NCBI RefSeq assembly: GCF_023343835.1
Contig: NC_064437.1
Span: 8,831,001-8,895,000 of the forward strand
Reading direction: 5' to 3'
DNA length: 64,000 nt
Source of the DNA: Lagopus muta
Taxonomy: Eukaryota > Chordata > Aves > Galliformes > Phasianidae
Below are positions 13,302 through 25,300 of this stretch, one piece after another. Positions within the stretch are counted from its first letter, which is position 1; each line of letters opens with the position of its first letter. The notes beneath the pieces are model-generated. The model was not told where the DNA came from. It saw only the letters and a list, made by a program, of their open reading frames with translations, and ran no database searches. The translations under genes were made by a program, and so were the position numbers.

Positions 13302-16300
13302 GTAACTCAGTTACAGATTGCTTGCTCTCAGAGCTATGGTAATGTTTGTACACTTGTCCCAGTGTTAGATTGAACTTAAAATGTTTGTTGTTGTTTTTTT
13401 AACTACTTTTTTGATTTTTAGGGAAGTCTTTTGGAAACATTAAGGTGGAAGTCTTTTTTTGTTTGTTTCCACAAATGTATCCCTTCTGTTTCAGAGGAGG
13501 AAATATCCTTTGCGTTCAGACATGGAAGAAGTTCAGTGTTACTGTGCTGAGAATTGAGTGGAATCCCAAATAGAAAATGATTAAGAACCCTCCCTTCCCC
13601 CAATAATGTGGAGTGGTCAAGACTTGAGCTGGCACTCATGATACAATTCTTTGGATTTCATTTATGAAAGTGGCCATTGCTGTGCAGTACACTGATGTGC
13701 CTTGGACTCCAAGTCCAAATTCAGAAATACTCACTGGTTTATTCAGGGCTTTTTTTTTGTTTGGTTTATTGTTTTTGTTTTTTACATTTTTAATGTGGGG
13801 GTATCTTCTGATTCCAGAAAAAGCTTCGGTTGACCCAGGAGTTCTCTTTTCAGGTCTCTTTTCTTCAGTGACTTTTACATTACTTGCAAATGACAATGGT
13901 GAAAAATATTTTAATGGTTAATCAGGTCATGATGGACCAGGTGGTTGTTAATGGTGTTGGCTAAGCTGTACAGATATGCATGCTATATTGAGAAGTAGAA
14001 CAGGAATGTGGGCTTGGGAGTGTTTTATTACATCATCTTTTTCTTTATACAGTCCCCTGCAGCCACCTTTGAGAAACATGGAGAGCATCTTCCACGGGGA
14101 GAAGGACGCTTTGGGGTGAGCCGAAGGAGACACAACTCTTCTGATGGATTTTTCAATAATGGGCCCCTCCGAACTGCAGGAGGTAAATATTGGATTGGAG
14201 TGCAGTCTGAGAGCAGCTATTTTGGAGTATTTTATGGAATTTAGAGTTCTGTGGGATAGAAATGTTTCTCAAAACTATCTTTCAAAACATCCCATGAGAA
14301 ATTTGCACTGTTCTGTTCTCCCATGACACATGCCTTCCTTTAGGGGTTTCTGTGGAAGCTGTATGTGCATTGTATGGCTTGGTTGATTTTTTGGGGGATG
14401 GTCACAGTCGTTGAATAAGCTGGGCCTAGGAGTTACTTAGTGAACGCTAACTTAACAAGAAAAACATTCTGCATGTGGTGTTGACGTTTTATTATTTGAA
14501 TACTTATCTCCTTTTGTTTAGACTGCTGGCATCAGCCATCCCTTCTCCGCCACGATTCTGTAGATTCTGGTGTTTCTAAAGGAGCTCATGTTGGGCTTTC
14601 TGGCAGTCAGCCTGGCTGGCATGGTCCCTCGCGGGGCCATGATGGCGTGAACCAGCGTGGTGGAGGAGGAACTGGAGTTCATCGCCACTGGAATGGCAAC
14701 TTCCATTCGCGGAAAAGTTCTGCCTTTCAAGAAAAGCTGCCTGTTGAAGCCAGGGAAGAGAAGAAGGAAGACAAAGAGCATTTGCAATTTGAGGAAGAAG
14801 ATTTTGTAAGTGTGTAGCTTCTCACTACAAGTGGCAGCTGTGAGAAGTTGGCTTTTCGGATTTCATTTTTTATCATCATCGATAGATGGCTAGGATCTAG
14901 AGTTGCATTCCATTCCATGCCTGAGATCCCTACAGATTTAACAGTGGTTCCAGTGCTTGCAGGACACTAATTGATACCCAGAGACCTGGGGACTCGATGA
15001 CCTTGTTGCATTGGTTTTGGCACAGTATTGGATTTTGTGGTAGTTTTGAACTTGAAGACAGCTTTGTAACTCAAGCATTAAGTCAGATCTTCGTTAGAAC
15101 TCAGAAGATGACGCTTTGATCTGCCTACAGGAATGGTAGCTATGTTTTTGCCCTTGTGGCTTTGCTTACAAAGCCCTTTTTGCTCCTAAGAACATCTGTA
15201 TAGCTTATCTTCAGTCTTCTTGCTGTTCCTGTCTCCTGTTCTGGTACATGCTGGTGTGTGTGATAACCTCCCCCAGCTTGATCATGATGCGTGCCCAGAC
15301 CTTTGCAACCATCTTTTTTAGAACCTCTGGAATAGCATTTTTTTGTCTGAGATATTTTCTAATCTCTGTGAATCATTGTTTCTTCAGCCATCTCTTCCAT
15401 CAGTGTCTACAGTTCCTCCACCTTTTTCCAGCGTTCTGATCCCCGTGGTATTGTTAGTTGTAACAGTCTCTTTTATCCTGGCTCTGTTTTTAACTGGAAT
15501 ACCTTTAGTTTTCGAAACTGCTCCAAGTATGAAGATGTAAGCACCATTTCTGCTCTTGCTTTCCAATTCAGTTTCTTCTTGTCCTTTTGTCACCCCTTAA
15601 AAAGATCTTATTTTTATCAGACCTTGATTTTTGCTTTTTGCATCTTGTTTTTCACTTTTCTCCAGGCTCTCGTTGATCAGTGTAATGAGGCCAGTGTTAT
15701 CTGTACCTTTCTGGTAACTCAGTCTCTCCTCCTCCTGTGATTCCTCTAACTGCATCTTCAGTGCTCAAGCCATTGCTGCTTCCAGTCAAGAGAGTTTCTA
15801 GTGATAGTGTGCACACTTACGTAGATCATCTTGAGCTTTTTGCTTCCTTCTTCAGTTTTTATTTTTGGAAGGTTGTTTATATCTGAAATTCTCATGGCAG
15901 TTTGATGTTACTGCTGCTGTTTGGAAGGTTAGAAGTTGGAGTGAAATATATGAATGCCATGCAGATGCTTCAGGACAGAATCTAGTGTCTCAGCTTAAAT
16001 TGCTCCAAGACCCAAGTTAGATTTAAACTGCTGGGTTTTTCACTGGAGTGCCCAGGGAGTGATTGCATGCTCTTGTTCAGCTGCTTCTGCTGTAGGAGTG
16101 GTAGCCTGCATGAGAGCTTAGTTAACACCTGGAGATCAATGATAAAGCTTACCTGTAGATTTCTGTTAATCTGATTTCTCAAGCATGCTATAAGCTGGTT
16201 CTTTAGGCAGACAAAAGCCTCTTGAAATGTAGAAAGTTACTGTAATGATTGCAGCCACACTGTTGTAGTCAATCTAAATCTTTCTTCATTCTCTTCAGTA

Positions 16301-19300
16301 CCTTGAGAAGTGTCTTTTTCCAACCACGTGGCTGTTTCTTCTGTAAATATGTTTTCCTTCTTTTTTTCTCTGAAGAAGATAATACCTTGCATCTGCTGTC
16401 TAGAAGCAAACTTTGCTAGGCAGCTCTCCTGTTGCCTTTGCTATGGTGTGACACTAAGGTACACCGTGGTTAAGTGTGCAGCTTTTAGGCCTGTGTGGCT
16501 GACAGACCCTGACCCCATAAAACAGGCTGCTGTTCTGAGTTCTGTGGTGTGAGCAGCACTGCTATAAAACTGCCCTGTAACGAAAAAGTGAAGAGCTGGA
16601 ACAGGAATTCTAGGGTCTGAGGAAGGCATTCATGCTATGGTGTAACATTTGTTCCTAATTCTTATAGAACAGGAATGGCTACTGCTTCAGAATCTCGTCA
16701 TTGGAGACTTAGTCTGTAGCTGTAGTAACTAAGGTGAAGGATACATAACAAAGAGGAAACAGTGGCTTTTTTCTTTTTACTGAACTTATTTGGTACAGGG
16801 GAAGAGGAATAGCTGATTGGGAGCACTTGTCATTGAATGCTTGGATTTTCTGTGCTCTTCTTTGAGCTTGAACATGTCCTTAGTTGTTCCATTGAGTTCT
16901 GATACTGAACCAAAGGTAAGTCTGCAGAGAATAGTGGGTCTGAATGCAGTTGCCCTGAAAAGTGGATTCTAAAGCTCAAAGTGAATAGTTTAGCTTTTTT
17001 GTCTATAAATATATAGATTTTTTTCATTTTTCTTTTTCTTAGGAATCTAATATTGCCAGGCTGATGATTAAATGCCTGAACCTTTTATGGGTATATCAGT
17101 TTATTGTGTAGTAGAATGCTGAAGGGCCTCTCCTCAATTTTCTAATGGTTCTGTTGGAAATACTGCAAAAGCAAATGAGAATATGAGCTTTTTAGGTGTC
17201 TTCTGACAGAGCGCTCCTCTAACTCGGGTGCTGCTCAAGAGAAATAGACTGTGGTTTCCTAGAAGCGTGTTATGTTAATACAAAAGCTTTATTTGTTATG
17301 TGCAATATAATGAATATACTCACTTGCATGTTCTGTGTGTTTACAGCCATCTTTGAATCCAGAGGCAGGAAGACACAACAACCAGAACAAACCTTTAGGG
17401 ACACCTTCCGGAGTTTGGGGTAGGTAAAGTTGTCTGCATTGCTGTCTGCAATGCTGATATCAAAGCAGAAAGTGATAAATATTATTGACTGTATAAATAA
17501 TTCTGCTCTAGAAAATGTGTTTGACCTGAGAAGTACTAATTGCTTGTTTGTGTAAGTGCTGCACCTTGTAAGGTGCAAGTTACACAAAATATTTTTTGGT
17601 GAGTTAACAGCTGATCCATGGTTGCTCAAAAAAGTATTAATCTGTTCTGATCTCTGCTTTATAGTGGGAGGTTGTTAGCTGGCATCACTGTTGGCTTTTC
17701 ACTTAGGAGTCAAGGGAGCTGTTGTGGTTAAGTGAAAAAAGATTGGACTTTAATGTCCTTATCTCTTTTCTTAAAACTGAAACAAAGGAGTATCAGCTGT
17801 AATGTCTGAGGTTTGGAAGGGAGGAACTGGAGCGTTATACTGAAGCTGTTATGAAACAGAACATTTGTATTTCAAATCCTTTGTTTTGTTTTGACAGAAA
17901 ACCCCCCTAGTGCCAAGCAACCTACCAAGATGCTGGTCATCAAAAAGGTTTCAAAAGAGGATCCTGCTGCTGCCTTCTCAGCTGCATTTACATCACCTGT
18001 TTCTCACCTGGCAAATGGCAACAAAGCCACCACCATTGTCCCAAGTGTCTACAAAAATCTGGTTCCTAAACCTGCAGCTCCTCCTTCCAAGGTACAAGAG
18101 TTTCCAGCCAAGTTAACTGTGGATCAAGGGAAAATTCTCTCACTGGACATGGGAACTACAGATGCTCTAGAAATTTTGTAGGATTGATATTACAAGTATT
18201 TAAGAAGTTAAGGAAAATTATTAGTTTGTTTTTTAAAAACAGTGTGCAGATGCTGGAGTTCTAAAATATGTTAATTGCTAATGCTGGCTGCTGCATTGCT
18301 GCAGAACCTCTGTGATGAGTGTAGAAGGTGTTACACTCTTCAAAGATGAAAGTGTAACAACTCTTTCTATGTGAAGCAAATCCAGAATTTCCTACCCTTT
18401 CCTAAGTTCTTTTTGATTCAGACCAAATTCTGCCAACTTGAGGAAGAATTCTAATAGTTAAAATGATTATCAAGTGAGGTAATCTAAACCTTTATTCCTT
18501 TACATGGGATAAATTGGGCTAACATGAAGTTATCAGTAGAAGAGTTTTCTGTTCACTGAATCAACCCATTATGTATCTCAGTCCATATCCATACTTGTTC
18601 AGAATAGCTGAACAAGATGCAGTCGTAGTGCAGTGAGTAATGCAGCTGTCACTTGTCCTTGTGCAGCTTGGATGATAAAAGTATCCAGACAGCCTTAGTA
18701 GTTTTTCATCTGGATGTTTTAAATGGTGTTTGAAACAAAAAGCCAAAGGTGTTGTTTGTCCAAACCATTGCATTGTCTCTTGGATTGCTTCAAAGAGTGA
18801 AAAGGAGTGCAAACAGCTTTTCAAACTTTGCTGATGTTTTTGTGTGTAAAGATAATTGTGAGGTTTGAAAACTAGTGCTGTACTGGCACTAGAGCTCAAG
18901 AGATTGGAAAGTGCTTCTGAAAGCTGTATAAAGGTCTGCTGTGCTGCTACATGTGTACCCATTGCCTTGGAATTGTGGAAGTCAAACATAAATATTTTCA
19001 TAGCTGTTAGTCCTTGCCGTGTTGTTGCCATTGCACTTGTTTTCATTACTTCTAAAACCCTTTGCAGAAGTTTTTCTGTTAATTCAATCTAGAAGAGCTG
19101 CTCTTAAGGCTTTTCCAAACTGTTCTCTGAAATTACCCTTTAAATTTTCATTTTTTATTGAAACAAACAAAAAAAGCATGAATCTGTGCTCACACTTGGA
19201 ATAAACCCTTTAATTTTCATAGATTATTTAGAAAGTATGATCAGGCTTTTGGAGGCAGTCTTGCGACTGTGGTTTGGAAGTTCAACTAATGTTAAAAGTG

Positions 19301-22300
19301 CAGGGTTTGTTTTTGGGGGGATTTTGAGTTTTGACATCTTTCTCACTTGTGTTCCAGCTTATACATCTATATTTAATTCAGAATTGTGGCCATATGTTAT
19401 GGTAGCTGCCTCACCTTCCTTTTGGTGAAGGATATTCTGTTCAGAACAGTTACTAGGTGTGGGTTACACCTGGATTCATGCTGTAGATGTGACAATACTG
19501 ATAACACATTAAGGCTATTGTGCTGCTGGAGCAGGTATTGACTCGTGATGCGTGGCAGCTCCCAGCAGATCACCATCGTGTTAATTGTGATATAAACATG
19601 TTTTCTAGTCATTAAGTGTGTATGCATTGAAACGGTGCTGGGATTGTAGAGGGAGTGTGGTGCTGCTCACTGGTGGGGATTGCAACAGCTAGGAGTTGTG
19701 TGCTGTCTCATCTTGTGTGTTAGTGAATGATGGCCACTGATAGGAGAGATGGAGATCTGCATGTCCTTAGGTAGAAAACCTGTATGCATGATGCCTTGTT
19801 CTAAAGGTAGAGACAGAAGGAAGCTGTGGTAGGATACGTCATTCTGAAGACTCCAGAAAGTTGTAGTGCATAAAGCATTAGAGTCAGAACGCTCCTTTTG
19901 GTGAAGTCAGCAGTACTGGAAAGCTGTCAGAGGCAAACGGGATGAAGTATGCTTGTTAGCTGTACCGAAGGAGGAGAACACAGTGGCAGTGATAGAGGCA
20001 CATTCTTCCTTTAGATGTGGCTGAGTTGTTCACAGTTGAGCGGTGAGTGAAGGGCATAATATGCGAGCGATTCCTTTTGGTGCTCAGCTGTGGCTGTTGT
20101 CCTTGAATCCAGCAGTCTAAGAAAGTAACAGTGATCAGTGTTTGAATTTGCGTAAGCTGCCACTTTGTGGAAGGTGGGAGAATAACAATTAGCAGCCAAG
20201 AGCCAGGTGCCTGAACAAGTGCATCCATGTGAGTATGCAGAGGGAAGCTTCCTCTCAAACTAGTTCTCCACTCCTAAGAAACTTACTACAGGCAATATTG
20301 TGGAGACCAGGGTCTTTTTGGGGTTTGAAAGGGATGTTTAGAATCTAGTATGAGTGCTGAATTATTTATTCAGCACTGTGGACTACTTCTAAGGTTGGTG
20401 TGGAAGGCTGCTAATGAGACCAGAATGATGGCGATGCATTTATTTTAAAAGGAATAAAACAGCCCAATGGAGAGAGAGATCATAGGGGAATTATGGCTTC
20501 TGCTTTCATTGCTCCCGGAATACAAGGTCTATTTTATGTCAGATACAACTTAATCACACTGTGCATGAATTATTTTGCTATCAAGTTGGCTTCAGAAGTG
20601 TAATGGTTCAAAGGAACCGTTATGCCTTAACGCTTTGACAAATGTATTTTTTACGCTGCTTGATACAAGTCATTTGTTAGAATCATTGCAGTAAGAGCTG
20701 CCACTTCGGTGTTTGTCCTTGGTTGACAAGACAGGCCCAAGAAAAATCTTCCAAGTAACAAAAAGTTATCTTGAAGTCTGCTTTTCAGCCAGATTGCCAT
20801 TGTATCTAAGGAACACTGCAGAGTATCCAGAGCAGAACAGTAGGTGCTCATCCACATTGGCTAAATCAGTGCAGTGATGGACACTTCCAGAGCCCTAGGA
20901 AATTTACATTCTTGGCTTGGACAGAAAGATTCCTTGAGGTGCTTCTTTCTTGCACAGGGGAAACTCCTGTCAAGCGAGGCAAACCTTTTCTTTGAGGCAT
21001 ACAGTGTTCCTATATGAAATGTGGATTTAATTGGGATCTTTGCTTCCTATCTGTGCCTAGCTGCAGGATGCACTGATTCCCTCAGTGGTTATTCCAGTTA
21101 ATGAAGAGCCGCACTGGATTTTCTCCTTAGGCTCCAACTGCATTTTTTTGTTACAGGGTTGTGCCTGTGAAGCAGAACTTGCTGTGACTTGGAGGAAAAA
21201 GGAGATGATAATGGGGGAAAAAAAATGTATTTAGATGTGAACTTGCTGGGAATGTTCTTGGAGAGGGAGGAGAAAACTCCACACAAGAGACAATTTCTAT
21301 CAATGCAGTTTTTGCTTTACTGCTTGCAAGCAACCCATTGGAGTGTCTTACCACTTACTGTCTTGTGTGTTCTTTTCAATGTAGCCAAGTCCATGGAAAG
21401 CCAACAGAAACGAACACAAGCCAGGCTCGCTTTCCTCCAGCCGTGACTCTGCCTTTACCAGTCCAGTGTCTGTAACCAAACCAGCGGTACTGGCAAGTGG
21501 CTCAGTCCTCACCTCTCCCAAAGAGGTAAGAAATTGGGTTTGGGTGTAGGAAAGGAACTTTATCACTGTCACCTACTGTAGCTGCAACAAAATAAGATCT
21601 CTCCTGTGTGTGATACCTGGCTTTGTACCCTGGATAACTCACTTGTGCGTTCTTAGCACAGCTTTAGTGCATCTTTGATATGCTAAATTAAGAGATCTGG
21701 TTGTAAAGCTATCACCATTTGGGGTTTGCCCAAACATACTAAAATTTCTTTGCAATTTAAAAATAAACAGACAACCTCACACTTAATAGCCTTGTGTTGT
21801 TGGACACACATGGACTTAGAAATTGCAGATAGCAAGAAAAGATGTGCACTGAGAGATAAACTGATTCCATGCTGTTCTTCAATACTTTCTTTTCCTATAA
21901 AGTGAAAGTGATCTGCCTCGCTGCTTTTCTCTAGAAAAGCAACAGCACAGGCAGTGAGCTTTGAGGGGTTCAGCCTGTAAGCTTTCAGCTTAGTGTCTGC
22001 TTTTAACATTGGTAGGAGGTGATCTGCTGAGCCTGAGGCTGGCTTACCTCTGGTTTTGGTCAGATGTGTGGAGAGAATCTCCAAATGTAAATTACTTAAT
22101 ACTTCAGTGGCAACTGTAACTTCATGTGTTTGGCCAGCATCCTATGGTTCACTTCATAGCTTGTATGCAAAATGCTCTTCTGAATCTTGAAATTCAATGA
22201 AGCTTAATAGAAAAGTGACATTGAATAACTTTTCGCCATCATGAACCAAAAGTTGGTGGTCATAATTAAAAAGTATTAAAATCAATAATTGACTAATTCA

Positions 22301-25300
22301 GGAAATGTGTAATTTGTGTGGTTTGCATTTCAAGTGTAATAGCTTATGGGGGGAGGGTTGAAGTGTTTGCTTTTGGTTTTTTTTTTAGTTGTGCATCTGA
22401 CTTTGTCCTTTACAAAAACCTTCTTTGTCGTGTTTATGGTTCTCTGCTTTGTGGGCTGTACTCTAAAACAACCTGTGCTTTTCTGCTATAGCTGTTCCTG
22501 AGTATAAAAGCAGTGGTTAAAAAGCCTGCATCTGTCACTTGGAGAAATAGATCTGGTGCTGTATCCCTTCTCCTTACCTTTTGTCTGTCCTTAGGCTCTG
22601 TGCTACTGACAGCCTTCCTTTTTGTGTAATATGCAGTAGAGTACAGACACCTTTACAGTATAAACACATAAGCCATGTAGGCTTTTACCTCAAGTAGATA
22701 CCAATGAAACATGCACTTTGTACCATACACTGGTGGCACAAGTGGTCTGGCTGTGTTTTTCATTCTTTCTAAGAAAGTTGTGGCTGAAACTTTAGTCAGC
22801 AAAGCTGTTGGATACTGTACTGCTCTGACAGGAGGAGTGCAGCTGGGCTTTTTCTCAGAGCAGTACTTCCTTTAATACTTCTGTTACCAGCATTAGTCAG
22901 CTGAACAAAAAGGGCTACAATTCATCACAGATGAAATTGAACACTTGCAATGTGTTTTTCTATGAATCTATTGGAGACTGGCAGTGTGGAAACACAGGGC
23001 TGTGGCCAGCAAATAATCCAGTAATCCCAGCTCTGCAGGACTACCAATCTGTCCTTTTATTTCTGAGATAGGGATAAAGTCTGTCCTGCAGAAGTGTTGA
23101 AGATAGACCTCTGGTTGTAAGAGACCACAGCGTCTTGTAAGCTAGAAGGTACTGGGCAGCACTGGCGCTGTGTCTTAGCCAGTGCTCGACAACAGATTCA
23201 AGACCATCTGAAACTTTAAGATGGCGTAGGATGACTTTTGTGTGTGAGTGATTGTTCATAGACTGGTGTCTGAACAGACTGGATGTTGTGCATTGTTCTC
23301 ATTTAGAATATCTGAGAGATGCCCTGATATTTCTTTCAAATGGCTAAACCTACCTTTAGAAAAGATGCCAAAAACCAACTACTTGTGCAAATTTACGTAA
23401 CAGTCTCTTCTAGTGTTAAAAGCCTTGTAGAGAATCTGTATAAAATGAGAAGAGAAATGAAAGTCAGTTCACTTTCAGTAACGTTGTAGGAAAAAGCTCA
23501 AATGCTTCAGCAGAGCATTCAGAACTACCCACAGATCCTAGTTTTCATTTTCCTTTGCTCACTGCTACCTTCCATCACTTGCAGTCAAACTAAGTACTGT
23601 GTTGAGAGCTTTAAGGACTATAGTAGCTTCTCATCCTAACATTTGGTCATTTGTGTCCTTTACCATTGTTGATTTGTTCAATACAGTGTTAAACAGGGCA
23701 AAATAAAGAAGGCTACCTGAGAAGAGTGAGGCGTTACGTTCAGCACGCTTCTCTCAATGGCATTATTGCACACCAGTGTTTTACGTGCAGCAGGCATGAG
23801 AAATGTAAGCAGCTGTTGCTGCTTGGTTATGTTTGCTAAATATTTTAGTTTCCTTGATCTTTGCTCAGAGCACCGTGTGGTATGATAACAACTTCTTTAT
23901 AAAGGAGATTTATTTTTGAGAGCCTGAATTTACAACCCTCCCACCTCAGCTTAAATAAAAAAAAAAAGGGAGGGGAGAAGCCACATGCTTTAGGAAATTG
24001 TGCTTTTTTCTTTTCAATTGAGAAAAAGATAAAAATCAAAGCCAGTAAATAAAGGAAAAGAATGTCTTTGCATATGAAGTTCTAGTGTCAGGTATCCACA
24101 CAAGAAGCTAGATTCCTTACCAGTAGGCAGCCATGAAGTCCATGTATGAACAGAAGGTTAGGATACAGGAAGGTTTTTCATGATGTTTTAAATTCTCTTT
24201 GCACGGCCAGTCAAAATGATGAAACATGAAATTGAAAGCTCATCTTGCTTATCGCTGTTTTAATTGCACTGTCATGGCTGGGCCACTGCCAACATGCAAG
24301 CTGTTGTGCCTTACGCCTGGCCCAGAGATTGAAGGTAATTACGAAAGCAAAGCACTGGGGAAGAGTGTGTGAGGTTACCTTGGATTCAGGAATTCAGCTG
24401 AGCAGATTTCCTACAGCTCAAGGGCTGTCTGTGCCTGGCCGTGCACAGGACCTGGGTTTCCTTGGGTGTCCATAGGCAGGAATCAGCAGTGTGCTCTCTA
24501 GGGGAGGAGGCAGAGGCTGTGGCTGTTCAGTGTCCAGTTGGTTGAAGATGTGCTGCTCCCTGAAAAGAGATTCCCAGCCCAAAGCTTAATTTCAGGGTAG
24601 AGGCAGCCAGGATGTCTTAAGACACAAATTAGAACAGAGTCTGAGCTCCCTGATTTTATAATCTTTGTGGACTGAGTCCCACATGAAGCTCTCTGCCCAC
24701 GTTTTCTGTTGTAGTATTCAGCATTACATGTGTGAGAGTTACATTGCCAAGGAATGAAACAAATGTATTCCTGGCCACGGTGATGCCTAGGGAAATTTGG
24801 AAGAAAAAAAAAACAAAACAAAATTGGTAGTGATAGGTGGGAGCATAATGTATAGCCAGTTCTTCCCTTACCAGCACAACACCAGTCACTGTTTTGGTGG
24901 ACATCTGCAACTAGATTCCTTAAGGAGTTCAGAACCAGTCCAGGAGCTGATGAGCATTTAATAGTGCAGATCCTAAAAGGGCCTGATCTTCACAAGAGGG
25001 TACACCTTCAAGTGTCCATATTCTGCTTGCTTTGTCTAGAGTCCTTCCAGCACCACCCCTCCTATCGAGATCTGCTCTTCACGCTTGACAAAGCTGATGC
25101 GTCGCACCACTGATAAGAAGAGCGAATTCCTGAAGGCACTGAAGGATGATCGGAATGGGGAGATAACAGAGAGCAGAGAATGTGACAAGCTGGATGATGT
25201 AAGATCACTGTCCTTACTGATGGCTGTTTTTAAGGAGTTGGGTACTGAAAAAAGCAGTGTATGTGACTGGGGCTGTGGACGTGGAAATGAATGACTTCCC

